Below are positions 1 through 9,751 of a stretch of 64,000 nt of DNA, piece by piece. This stretch comes from an uncultured Crocinitomix sp. Its GTDB lineage: Bacteria; Bacteroidota; Bacteroidia; Flavobacteriales_D; Crocinitomicaceae. Both the position numbers and the translations under genes were made by a program. The notes beneath the pieces were generated by a model. It was not told where the DNA came from, made no database searches, and saw only the letters and a list, made by a program, of their open reading frames with translations. The stretch is from assembly GCA_937136425.1 (NCBI GenBank), contig CAKZON010000019.1, positions 168,534-232,533 on the forward strand, given 5' to 3'. Numbering within the stretch: the first letter of the stretch is position 1; each line of letters opens with the position of its first letter.

Positions 1-2697
1 AAAGTAGACTATCAACTACTCGATTTTCGAGAAGGAAATTATCTGGATGCCAAGTTCATTGAGGTTGTTACCGAGTACTACGAGAGTGGAAATATATTTG
101 AAGTTAGAAAATATATCAATGGTGGGCTGCAACCTGCGCAAGAAGGATGGTATGCTAATGGGCAGCGAAAGAATGAAACGATCTATCATGAAGATGGAAT
201 TCATGAAACGGTTATATATTATTATGCCAACGGAAATATGCGTTATCGCGCAGTACAATTCAAAAATAAACGACGACCAGAGCAAGATGGCTTAGAGGAA
301 AGATGGAATGAACAAGGTGTTAAATTGGTTGAATATAATTATCGAAATAAATTGAAACATGGTGATTATAAGAACTGGAATGAAAATGGAAATCTTATTC
401 AGCACCTCGTTTATGATAATGATACATCTGTATTTAGAAAAACGTGGAATGATGAAGGGGAATTAATTTCCTATGCGGATGACAAGACATCAGTTGAATC
501 ACATTTTTATAAAATTTATGATAAAAAGACAGGGCTAATTTCATCTTCTGCAACTTATAAAGTTTATTACGTGGATGAAGATAGCGTAGTGATGCGATTT
601 GTTAAGTTGTATGATAAGGAAGGGGAGTATGTTGAAACGAAAGTACATAATCAATCATTGAAATATAGCTCGGTTGCAACATCAGTAAATGGAGTAGTAG
701 AGGGCGATAAAATTCAAACACAGTTATTTTTGTTTGAGCGCCGCACAATTAATCCACGCACAAGACATTATCGATTAAATTACTTTAATCGCCCTTTAGA
801 AATGGGATTTTGGATAGATTACCATTTATCATTTCCAATGGATGAAGATACAGATGCGCATGAAAAAATGATTCTGGATGAATTAAAGACTGCACGCAAA
901 AAAGTAGAGTCGCAAGATTTAAATTCTGAATATGAAGTTGATCCTGAAAACTTCGAAAAAGCCGCCGCGTATTATTTTACCTTTCCTCATCACATGCTAT
1001 TTGATACCACGATTATTACGTCATCATTAAATGAGGATAATTCAGGTAAATACAGCCTTGTGTATAATGGTACAAATATGCATTATGAAGGAGCCTTGTT
1101 GGACGGTCTGGAACATGGAGAATCAATCTTCTACTTGAATGATTCAACTCCTCTTTTTAAGCGTAATTATCGGCACGGAATGAAACATGGAATATGCCGC
1201 GAGTATTTTTTAACAGGTCAGTTGGCGCTTGAAGAAAATTATTGGTTAGGTGATTTGCTAGAATCTAAATCTTTCTTTTTAACTGGAGGAATTGCAAAAC
1301 ATGAACGATTGGGTAAGCGGGGACAAAATAGAATTAAGGATGAGTGGGATGCAGATAAGCAACCTATTGCAATGTTTTGGGAGGAAGATTCATTGTTATG
1401 CTCTATTCGATTAAATGAGGACCGTACATTAAATTCTTATACCTGGAATAATCAAAAAGAAGGGGTTGTTATCAGTCATACGGTTTATAATGGGTCAGAC
1501 TTTATGACAGTTAATATTCCGCCAACTCCAAATCGAGAGGTACCATTTAAGTTGTCACGACATGGCGTAACAGTTGAAGGCAAAGCTTATTGGGATGCTG
1601 AAAAAAGGAAGGCCGTTTTAGAAGATGATTTTGGTAAAATTGAAAAGGCTGATCCAAATGAAATTTCATTTTCAGAAACATTGCCATGCGGATGTACAGA
1701 TTGGATTGATCATAAGTTTTGGGCAGCACCAACAGCAAATTATGCAACTTTAGATGATTTCAAAAAGTATCAGCATGATTTTCATGCTCCGTCAGAGGCA
1801 TTAACTCATTTATTTGGTCACCCTTATTATCTATCAGGTCAAGAACCGGATAAATATGAGTTTGGAAAAGTGTATCATATCAATGCGAATTTTTTTTCGG
1901 CAAGACCAATAGACTTGTTTTTACCAGATACAAACGGAATTATTTTTACTTATGAACCGTGCAAATCGAAATACGCTTATATAAAACTAAATGCTAGTCT
2001 TAGTTTTAAAGTAGGTTCTCCAAAAGAGACTAAAATTTCAATTTCAAACCCAAAAACCTTGGCCTTAACAATACCAGCACCAATGCTCGTTCAGGTTAAT
2101 AATAATTTTAAACCTATTCTGGGGCAAGAAGGAAAACTATTACCTGGTGTATTCTTGTTTAATGCTGATGAGGTAAAGTATAATCATAGAAAACAGTTAG
2201 ATGTTATTCAACCAAAATTGCAATGTGCTAAACCTATGCAAATTGGTAATTCGGGCATGATTTTACAGGTTGATGATCTTTGGCCAGACTTTAGTAAAAC
2301 GTGGAATTATGATATAATGACTGAACAGTTGTCAAATAACGAACGTGCCTTGAAGTTAGGGTTAAAATCGGCACCTAAAAATGATTTTATTGGAGCCTTT
2401 GCAACAAGTGGAAACATCTATTTTCCATATAGCTCTGGAAGTAATGGTAGTTTGGATAAGTACCTATCTTTTAGAATTGAAAATGTTTTGGTATCGGCAA
2501 CAGAATGTAGGGCTACAGTTTATGCAGGAGTGGTTGGGGAAAATGAAACAGTGCTTCTTTCTACGCATTTGGGAGAAGAACTATCAATTACTAAAACAGA
2601 ACTAATAAAGGTACTGGAAAGTGCTAATTTAAAAGCTTATGATTTAATGTTTGAACCAGGAAAAGAATTAAAACTTCATTTAAATTATCAGCTATAA
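1..2697 (+). CDS. MORN-2 (YwqK-like) repeat protein, 5' end outside window
   Basis: The frame is open from the first base, so the true start lies upstream and this is a C-terminal part of at least 898 residues. The first 150 visible residues and a later block (around bases 1060-1260) carry the MORN-2 signature: repeated units with YYxNGN, WNExGxL and HGxYxxWxENG patterns, as in YwqK-like proteins. The rest is beta-rich and unrecognised. Such repeats occur in surface or scaffolding proteins and in some toxin-system components; the role here is unknown. The stop overlaps the next start by one base (TAATG), so the two genes are probably translated together. An internal ATG at 238 sits inside a MORN unit and is not the real start. 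Confidence 0.75.
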   Translation, partial: KVDYQLLDFREGNYLDAKFIEVVTEYYESGNIFEVRKYINGGLQPAQEGWYANGQRKNETIYHEDGIHETVIYYYANGNMRYRAVQFKNKRRPEQDGLEERWNEQGVKLVEYNYRNKLKHGDYKNWNENGNLIQHLVYDNDTSVFRKTWNDEGELISYADDKTSVESHFYKIYDKKTGLISSSATYKVYYVDEDSVVMRFVKLYDKEGEYVETKVHNQSLKYSSVATSVNGVVEGDKIQTQLFLFERRTINPRTRHYRLNYFNRPLEMGFWIDYHLSFPMDEDTDAHEKMILDELKTARKKVESQDLNSEYEVDPENFEKAAAYYFTFPHHMLFDTTIITSSLNEDNSGKYSLVYNGTNMHYEGALLDGLEHGESIFYLNDSTPLFKRNYRHGMKHGICREYFLTGQLALEENYWLGDLLESKSFFLTGGIAKHERLGKRGQNRIKDEWDADKQPIAMFWEEDSLLCSIRLNEDRTLNSYTWNNQKEGVVISHTVYNGSDFMTVNIPPTPNREVPFKLSRHGVTVEGKAYWDAEKRKAVLEDDFGKIEKADPNEISFSETLPCGCTDWIDHKFWAAPTANYATLDDFKKYQHDFHAPSEALTHLFGHPYYLSGQEPDKYEFGKVYHINANFFSARPIDLFLPDTNGIIFTYEPCKSKYAYIKLNASLSFKVGSPKETKISISNPKTLALTIPAPMLVQVNNNFKPILGQEGKLLPGVFLFNADEVKYNHRKQLDVIQPKLQCAKPMQIGNSGMILQVDDLWPDFSKTWNYDIMTEQLSNNERALKLGLKSAPKNDFIGAFATSGNIYFPYSSGSNGSLDKYLSFRIENVLVSATECRATVYAGVVGENETVLLSTHLGEELSITKTELIKVLESANLKAYDLMFEPGKELKLHLNYQL

Positions 2698-3818
2698 TGC
2701 GCCATCTTTTTTTCATAGCGTCATTTGTTATTGGGCTTGTTTCATACGGTCAAAAAGACTATCCATGTCATATGTGGAAACGCTATACTCAAAACTGTTT
2801 GACAGGTTTTGTTGATCCTGAAGGAATGGTTATGATTGAACCGCAATTTGAATATGCCACGGATTTTTCTGATGGACGTGCTTTTGTTTGGAATTATTTG
2901 GATCAGGCAGATGAAAAAGCGGTAGTACCATTGGGTGAAGAGTATCAAAACTATGAATCGTTTGGTTTAGGTGGAAATCGTAAAACAGGAATAATAGACT
3001 CTACCGGTAAGTTTGTCGTAGAACCTAAAGTCAATTTTATTGTTTATTCAGCATTTATAGATAGCATTGCCCTTGTGCGCATTGACAATAAGTATGAAAT
3101 AATAGACATTAATGGAGCGGTCGTTTCTAATACTTATCAAAACTATTTTGAGAAGGTTATTTACAAGAATCTTATAAAAGGGAAAAGTGATAATTTAAAG
3201 CCGGGTAGTAAATGTTATATGACCAGAAAAAAACAATTCGTTTCTGGTCCATATCAAAATTGTGAACCTTATTCAGAGGGCTATGGTGCTGTTCGGATTG
3301 GCGGTAAATATGGCTATGTAAACCTTAAAGGTGAAATGAAGATTGTGCCACAATTTATGGATGCCCATCAGTTTTCAAATGGGTATGCGGTGGTGTCAGT
3401 TCTGGCGTCAAAAGCAGACACTCGAAATAAAAATTTTGGTTTAATTGATACGAATGGAACTTTTGTAATTGCACCAAATCATTATAGATTGGGTAAATTT
3501 TCGGAAGGTAAAATTGCTTTTTTCACAAGGAAAAATAAAAAAACTAAATACGGCTTTTTGGATGTGAAGGGAAATGTTGTAATTAAACCAAAATATGAAC
3601 ATGTAAAAATGTTTAAAAATGGCCTTGCTGCAGTTAAAATTAAAGAAAAGTACGGCTATATTAATTCAGATGGTAAAATGACTATTCCTGCAAAATTTCT
3701 TAATGCACAAGATTTTAAATATGGAACAGCATTGGTTCAGGTTAGTAAAAAGAAATGGGCCTTTATCAATTTGGACGGAGAAATAATAGTTGGGCCGTGG
3801 AAAAGAAATTGCAACTAG
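2697..3818 (+). CDS. Secreted WG-repeat protein
   Basis: 373 residues. The first 18 form a hydrophobic signal peptide ending near SYGQ, so the protein is probably exported. The body consists of about six to seven WG-type repeats, each with a pattern like (Y/F)G(Y/F)(I/V)(N/D)xxGxxxIxPxF followed by F-x-x-G-x-A. They are clearest from residue 200 to the end, for example KYGYVNLKG and KYGFLDVKG. WG repeats are thought to form beta-rich binding surfaces; no enzymatic residues are evident. The one-base overlap with the MORN-repeat gene argues for a shared transcript and a related surface function, which is inference. Confidence 0.8.
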   Translation: MRHLFFIASFVIGLVSYGQKDYPCHMWKRYTQNCLTGFVDPEGMVMIEPQFEYATDFSDGRAFVWNYLDQADEKAVVPLGEEYQNYESFGLGGNRKTGIIDSTGKFVVEPKVNFIVYSAFIDSIALVRIDNKYEIIDINGAVVSNTYQNYFEKVIYKNLIKGKSDNLKPGSKCYMTRKKQFVSGPYQNCEPYSEGYGAVRIGGKYGYVNLKGEMKIVPQFMDAHQFSNGYAVVSVLASKADTRNKNFGLIDTNGTFVIAPNHYRLGKFSEGKIAFFTRKNKKTKYGFLDVKGNVVIKPKYEHVKMFKNGLAAVKIKEKYGYINSDGKMTIPAKFLNAQDFKYGTALVQVSKKKWAFINLDGEIIVGPWKRNCN

Positions 3819-4058
3819 TTTCTATCTTGTAATTGCAGTGTAGTATTTAATTCTTTACAGTACTGGAGCGGCCTTAAATTCTTGGTTTGACACATAAATA
3901 CAAGAATTTGCAACATACTTACAGGTCTCTTTTATGAATGTTTCTGAATTTTGTTTCAAGGCAATTCAAGTCTAATTCATTAACCCCTTTTCAAGCATTT
4001 AAAACGGACAGTATGATGATTTGATGAAGCTTATTTTTTCATTTAAATAATTATATAT

Positions 4059-5354
4059 ATGCCAATTGAAGCCGTAACTAATAATGTAAACAATGCTGAT
4101 GGATTGGTGCATTTTTCATTTGTTAATGTGTCGCAAGGAGATTGTTGTATTGTGAAAACGCCACTTGGGCGAGTATTTATGTTTGATTGTGGATCTACCT
4201 ATGACAGAAATAAAACGGCATTAAACAATATAAAAAAATCACTTTACAACTCTGTTTCTGGAATTTCGAATGCCTATAGTCAAATAGACGGTATATTTCT
4301 TTCTCATCCCGATCAAGACCATTATAATAAGATAGTTGATTTGGCTGAGGATTTGTATTTGAGAGGAATAGTAGTTAAAAGGGCCTTTGTAAGTATGCAT
4401 GCTGATTTGTTTAATGCGCATGATAATGTTGCTTACCGTTGGATTAGAAGAGTGCCAGGTGATTGGAGTATTCCTGAAGCGACATATACTGTTAGGTTAA
4501 ATTCAAATAATGACCGAAATGATCAGGGAAAGATTGACACAATTATGGTGCATTGGGAAAAAGTTTATCTAGCTGATGATGGTGATATGATGACGGATGA
4601 TGAAGTTGATGAGAATGGAAAAAGATATAGAAATTTCAAGATTAAAATTCTAGCCGCTGGAGTAACACCTGAGTTGGATGGTAATTTGGAGTTTAATGAT
4701 CCAAATAATGATCAAAAAAATACGGCCTCAATAGTAACACTTATTGAGTTTGGACAAGAGAAATTTTTGATAATGGGTGATGCCACAACTCCTGTTGGAC
4801 GATTTTTAGTGGAGCATTTCTCAGAAGAAATTAGTGATGTTGATATTCTTCATGTACCACATCATGGTTCTAGAAGACATTCATTAGATTCTGAATTTTG
4901 GAGTGTGGCCTTTCCTGATACTTGTGTCGTTAGTGTTTCTCCTAAAAATGATGCGCACCATTTGCCAGCCTACGAAACGTTGATGTATGCCGCAAATGTT
5001 GCATTAAACGAAGTAGGTAATCGCGACCATTATGTTTATAAATATGAATCTACCTCCCCTTGGCAGCTTTTGACAGAAAATATTCCTAGATATATTGAAA
5101 TGGATGAGTTTGTGGATATGAACAATATTCAAAATTTTAGAGAGTATCGAATAAATGTAGAGCATGACCCCAACTATGTTGTGTTAGAATATAATTATCG
5201 AAAGAGTGGTCTTATTTCACGCGGTCAAGATAAAAATGTATACACAAATGAGGGTACGCTATCAAGAGGAGTTTTAAGCCTGAAAAAGGATATTTATATG
5301 ACTTCAGCAGATAATATTGAGAGCATTTATTTTGCATATAACGGAAAAGGGTAA
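4059..5354 (+). CDS. ComEC-like metallo-beta-lactamase-fold protein
   Basis: 431 residues. It opens with the FxNVxQGDCxxV and FDCG signatures of the ComEC/Rec2-type metallo-beta-lactamase family. The metal-binding motif HPDQDH is at residues 83-88, followed by GD at 240-241 and HVPHHGS at 265-271, so the metal site looks intact. Unlike ComEC it lacks the membrane channel and has no signal peptide, so it is probably a soluble cytoplasmic hydrolase, possibly a phosphodiesterase or nuclease. Only five bases separate it from the giant beta-rich gene, so they should be one operon. Free-standing ComEC-like enzymes often occur in accessory and defence-type loci; the substrate here is unknown. Confidence 0.8.
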   Translation: MPIEAVTNNVNNADGLVHFSFVNVSQGDCCIVKTPLGRVFMFDCGSTYDRNKTALNNIKKSLYNSVSGISNAYSQIDGIFLSHPDQDHYNKIVDLAEDLYLRGIVVKRAFVSMHADLFNAHDNVAYRWIRRVPGDWSIPEATYTVRLNSNNDRNDQGKIDTIMVHWEKVYLADDGDMMTDDEVDENGKRYRNFKIKILAAGVTPELDGNLEFNDPNNDQKNTASIVTLIEFGQEKFLIMGDATTPVGRFLVEHFSEEISDVDILHVPHHGSRRHSLDSEFWSVAFPDTCVVSVSPKNDAHHLPAYETLMYAANVALNEVGNRDHYVYKYESTSPWQLLTENIPRYIEMDEFVDMNNIQNFREYRINVEHDPNYVVLEYNYRKSGLISRGQDKNVYTNEGTLSRGVLSLKKDIYMTSADNIESIYFAYNGKG

Positions 5355-5359
5355 TTAAG

Positions 5360-8300
5360 ATGACAGTTTCAAATTTATTTCAGCAATTAGAGCAAAAAAA
5401 TAGTGCTTTAAAAGAGTTATCAATTAGTAAGAGCGAACTTCCATTATCTATGCAATCGCTTATGCCAAAAGTGTTTGGTGAATCAATTCAGTTTGAACTG
5501 ATTTCAACCGAATTAGAGTTAAAGGAAAACCAAATTACCATTAGTGGTATTTGTCAAACAGCACCCCTCAGCGGAATGAACATATTGTTGACATTGACTG
5601 AAGTTAGGGAGAATTGGACATATAATTTGGAGGCAAGTAAAGATAAGGAGTGGAATATGGGGGAACAATTTCCTCCATTTAAATATACATTGGTTGAGAC
5701 CTTTAATTGGAGCCAAGTTTTCCTGCAAATTGATCATAATTCAGATAAACTTAGTTTTTCTGGAGCAATGAATTTGACCGGTGAATCTAAATTTTCAATG
5801 CTTCTTCCTACAACCGCAATCCATCTAATTGGGAATATAAAAAGAGAAGATGATTTAGTCGATTTTCGGTTTGAAAATACAATTAATATTGGGGAGAATA
5901 ATACGTTTTTGGACGGTGTTGAATTTACTATTGGTATCGAAACGAATAAGAATGCTGAAGGTCAGTCTTCGCCAATTGCATTTATAGAAACCACACCTGT
6001 TATTGAGTTTGAAGGTGGAAGCATTCATATCCCACTAAAAGCACTAATTGCAAACCTTAATCATTCAATACTGCTGCGGGCAAATGTGGGTGAAATAAGC
6101 GCAGCTGGGATAAAAACATTGGAGGCACTTTTTCATGGACATACGCCAGATTTAAGTTCTGTGCTGGACGGAAAGATAACAGGCATTGAAAATTTTCAGA
6201 TTAAATTTTTGCAATTCAGTTTAAACCCAAAAGGAAATGAATTGCTAAGCGCTGTAGAAATGGTGTGCGGAATTGTTAATCCAATAGATTTATTTTCTTT
6301 TGATTCTGGAAGGAAAATAGCCGTAGATGTATTGGACATAGCAATGCGATTGGAACATCCGCTTGATGGACAAAAACGTGCTTGGCACATTTCAGCACAC
6401 ACAGATTTTCCTATAAATGATCATTCTAAATTAATGTTGTCGGCATTTGCTCCTGAGAAGGAACTGGTGGGATCTATTTCAGGTGAGGATTTAACTATAT
6501 CAGAGCTGATAAGCTATGTGACTGGAAATGATAATAATCTTGATATTCCAATTGCTATACAAGAATTTCATTTACGCGCCAACCTAGAAAATAATACTTA
6601 TGGTATGTTCTGCGATTTGGTGTCAACGGTTCCAATTGAGTGGGAGGGTTCAACGTTTAACTTACAAGATTTTCGCACTACAATTCAATATGAGTCAGAA
6701 TTGTCGATTCGTTTTAAAGCACTTTTTTCATGGTTTGATTTTCATTTTAGAATGGAGGGATTTTATGAAGGAGGAGATGCTGGAGGTATTGGTTTCAAAG
6801 GACAATTAATAGGAGATAATGCTGTGAACCTAATATTTTTACTTCACGGGCTTGCGCGTCAATTAGAAATGGAGGCGCCATCTGATTTTCCAAGTATTGC
6901 ATTGCGAGAATTAGGAATAAGTTTTAATACTAAAACTGGAAATTATAGATTTGAAGCCGAAACAAGTTTCACAGCCGATCATTTAGGAGATTTAGATGTT
7001 GAATTGACTGCAGATACACGAGTTGTTTTAGATGCCACTAAAAAGGACGGAAAAACGCAAGTCAGTGCCGAAATTTTAAGCAAAATAACTGTTGTGGGTC
7101 AGATATTCGATTTGCGCACACACTTAGGAAAAGATCATCAGCTTGTTTACGCAAGTTGGCAGGCAGAAAATGATGGACTTAGAATTAGTGACCTAATTAA
7201 AGCCTTTGATCAAAATCACGATCATACAGCCTATAGTAGCAATAATTTTGATTTAGAACTAAAATCAATCACGCTTGAATATGATCATACAGATGCAGGG
7301 CATCAAAAACTATTTGTGCGTGCTATAACTGAGGTTAGCATTGCTGGCACTAAGTATGATTTGCAAGTGTATTTTGCTGGTTGGAAAGATGGTAGCTGGA
7401 AGTTTTTGTTTGGAATTGAATATGACAATCATACTTCTAAGTTAGGTGACCTCGTAGGTCCAAATCAAAATGCATTTAGTGCGGTTGAACTAATTCATTT
7501 GAAAAAAGCTTCGGTCGTTTTTAGTACAGGAAATTTTGAAGGATTTACATTACCTGACATTCCAACCTTTTACGGTGAGGAAAGTCCAAATGCACTTTTA
7601 CTTTCAGAGCATGAATTGAAAATTCAAAAAGGAATTTATGCCATAGCAGAAGTAGAATTTAACGGTTCATCCGCTGGGGTTGATCGATTGAAAAAAATGT
7701 CAAATCATACAGGAGATTTGATTGTGCAAGCAGGTTATAATGCCCGTTTGGAAGAAGTAACTGTAGATATTTTATTGGAAGGAGATATTGTCATTGAAGG
7801 TAAAAAAAATGCAGATGGAAAACATGAAGATATTGTTTTATCAGATGCTGGTTTTCATATTAAACTACCGCAACCTTCGCTATTTGTAAGCGGTAAGGCA
7901 ACTTTCAGTATTGATCATCATCAAATAATAGCACAAGGCGGAATTGGTATTAGTGCAGAAGAAGTTGTAGGGGAGTTTAAAGTAAACTTAAGCGACCCTG
8001 AAAACCCAGATTCTATTTCGTTTTTTGGGTTAGATGGACTCTTTTTAGATGATGTAATGTTTTTGCTAGGTATAAACTTTACACATGCTGCTATTGAGGT
8101 TGGAGGAGAAATTGGTTTGCATGAAGATGGAAAAGCCATTGATTCTGATCAAATGGGAATTATTTTAGAAATTATTGATGGAATTCCAAATCCTCAGTTT
8201 TTTGAATTGCGAATTGAAGAAATTGATTTCTCCAAAATATTTGCACTCTTTTCTGGGGCTGATGCTGATGGCCATCAAGAACACCATGATGTTATTAAAG

Positions 8301-9751
8301 CAGGCATTAAAAACTTCTATCTTTTTTGGGCGCAAAAAGAAATCCAATTTTTGGATAGAACGGTCAAGCCAGGTTTTGCTTTTACGGGTGAATTCTTTCT
8401 ATTTGATTTTCAAGCTTATTTAAATGTGAAAATAGGAAGCGAATATGGAATTATTGGTGAAGTTCATCTTTCTCCAATAGAAATAGACGGAATTATTAAG
8501 CTTAAAGGGGATGGAGAGAAAGTGGAAATTGAGGAATACGAAAATGAGAAAGGAATTACTGTAAAAGTGCCAGAGTCAGGTAAAGAAAATTTACCTGATG
8601 GTACAGAAACCATGCGGCGAACGATTGTGAAAAATGGTGGGCCAGTAGTTGTTTTAAATAGTAATGGAGAGCCATATTTACACGCAGATATTGAAGCTAC
8701 ATTGCTTGATTTTTTGACGCTTAATGTAGCAGCTAATGTCAATAAAGATTCTTTTGATTTTGACTTTTTGCTCAACGTTGCAAATGTTTTAATAGTAGAA
8801 CTACATTGTGATTTAAATAAAAATGGAACTTTTAAAACATTTGGAACCTTTCATTTAGGAGTTGATTTAGATCTTTCATTCGAATTTTTAGGTTCTGTTA
8901 TTGGAGTTGATATTCAATTTGGAATTGATGTTGAAGTGGCACTTGGTTTTGTTAGTGAAGAGGGTGCTAATGCTGAAAATGAAAAGAAAAAACCGGAGGA
9001 AAAGAAAACGGAAGCAGGGGCTTATTTATATTTCTCATTTGAAGGGAATTTTCTTGGAATCTTTATTGGGCCTTTTGAAGCCTTATTGACATTGAACGTT
9101 AGTAAACTAGAAGAGATTCCGGGTAAAGCATTAGAGAGTGTTGAGCAAGCATTAATAGGAAGCGTTGATGACATGTTTAATTTTGTTTTTAATCATGATG
9201 AATTCGTAAGAGAAAAAAGAGCAGAAGCTGCTGCAAGAAGGCGCAGCGGAACAAAATCTAATCATGATAAATACATAGGTGACGTTCGGAAAACATGGGA
9301 AGATAATAAAGCCGCCCAATTGGATAATAACCACAAGAAATCCTCTCAAAGTAAAATCAATCAAATTATGAATGATTTAACCAAAAACAGAATAAACTTA
9401 GCAAAAGGAGCTAAAGAAATTAGTCAAAGCATAACAAATTTGGTGGAAAGTTATAGCGTTTCGGTAACAGGTGAAGTAACAGAGATTCTGGTAGAAAATG
9501 ATTCTTATCTCACGCATTTTTCAAAGCATACAAACTTTATTCAAACTGATCGTTTTTCAAATGAAGAAGCCTTGCAAATGAGTAAATGGCATCATGAAGC
9601 AGAAAGCTGGCGGAGTAAAGCGCATGTAACAGAAATTCATGCCCAAGCAAACGTGCAAGCCGACTTTATTAAAAACCACGCTAAAACAGCAAGTGCGGCC
9701 ATGAAAAAAAGAGCAATAATTCATTTTAATAATTCTATACCCAATGACTGA
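5360..9751 (+). CDS. Giant beta-rich protein of unknown function (possibly DUF6603-like)
   Basis: 1463 residues without signal peptide or obvious membrane segment. Long stretches alternate hydrophobic and polar residues in segments of about 10-15 residues, a pattern of extended amphipathic beta-strands that recurs throughout. The general appearance recalls the large DUF6603 proteins, but I could not compare it to a profile. Around residues 1215-1225 there is a lysine/glutamate-rich linker, and from about residue 1290 to the end it becomes charged and helical. The stop overlaps the start of the next gene by eight bases (ATGACTGA), so the two are co-translated. It could be a scaffold, an adhesin-like shell or a lipid-binding groove protein; none is shown by the sequence. 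Confidence 0.65.
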   Translation: MTVSNLFQQLEQKNSALKELSISKSELPLSMQSLMPKVFGESIQFELISTELELKENQITISGICQTAPLSGMNILLTLTEVRENWTYNLEASKDKEWNMGEQFPPFKYTLVETFNWSQVFLQIDHNSDKLSFSGAMNLTGESKFSMLLPTTAIHLIGNIKREDDLVDFRFENTINIGENNTFLDGVEFTIGIETNKNAEGQSSPIAFIETTPVIEFEGGSIHIPLKALIANLNHSILLRANVGEISAAGIKTLEALFHGHTPDLSSVLDGKITGIENFQIKFLQFSLNPKGNELLSAVEMVCGIVNPIDLFSFDSGRKIAVDVLDIAMRLEHPLDGQKRAWHISAHTDFPINDHSKLMLSAFAPEKELVGSISGEDLTISELISYVTGNDNNLDIPIAIQEFHLRANLENNTYGMFCDLVSTVPIEWEGSTFNLQDFRTTIQYESELSIRFKALFSWFDFHFRMEGFYEGGDAGGIGFKGQLIGDNAVNLIFLLHGLARQLEMEAPSDFPSIALRELGISFNTKTGNYRFEAETSFTADHLGDLDVELTADTRVVLDATKKDGKTQVSAEILSKITVVGQIFDLRTHLGKDHQLVYASWQAENDGLRISDLIKAFDQNHDHTAYSSNNFDLELKSITLEYDHTDAGHQKLFVRAITEVSIAGTKYDLQVYFAGWKDGSWKFLFGIEYDNHTSKLGDLVGPNQNAFSAVELIHLKKASVVFSTGNFEGFTLPDIPTFYGEESPNALLLSEHELKIQKGIYAIAEVEFNGSSAGVDRLKKMSNHTGDLIVQAGYNARLEEVTVDILLEGDIVIEGKKNADGKHEDIVLSDAGFHIKLPQPSLFVSGKATFSIDHHQIIAQGGIGISAEEVVGEFKVNLSDPENPDSISFFGLDGLFLDDVMFLLGINFTHAAIEVGGEIGLHEDGKAIDSDQMGIILEIIDGIPNPQFFELRIEEIDFSKIFALFSGADADGHQEHHDVIKAGIKNFYLFWAQKEIQFLDRTVKPGFAFTGEFFLFDFQAYLNVKIGSEYGIIGEVHLSPIEIDGIIKLKGDGEKVEIEEYENEKGITVKVPESGKENLPDGTETMRRTIVKNGGPVVVLNSNGEPYLHADIEATLLDFLTLNVAANVNKDSFDFDFLLNVANVLIVELHCDLNKNGTFKTFGTFHLGVDLDLSFEFLGSVIGVDIQFGIDVEVALGFVSEEGANAENEKKKPEEKKTEAGAYLYFSFEGNFLGIFIGPFEALLTLNVSKLEEIPGKALESVEQALIGSVDDMFNFVFNHDEFVREKRAEAAARRRSGTKSNHDKYIGDVRKTWEDNKAAQLDNNHKKSSQSKINQIMNDLTKNRINLAKGAKEISQSITNLVESYSVSVTGEVTEILVENDSYLTHFSKHTNFIQTDRFSNEEALQMSKWHHEAESWRSKAHVTEIHAQANVQADFIKNHAKTASAAMKKRAIIHFNNSIPND

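Noticed and set aside
8464..8775. 103-residue minus-strand frame inside the giant beta-rich gene
   Set aside because: Its amino-acid composition is explained by the antisense of the coding sequence, and there is no promoter or neighbour gene on that strand.
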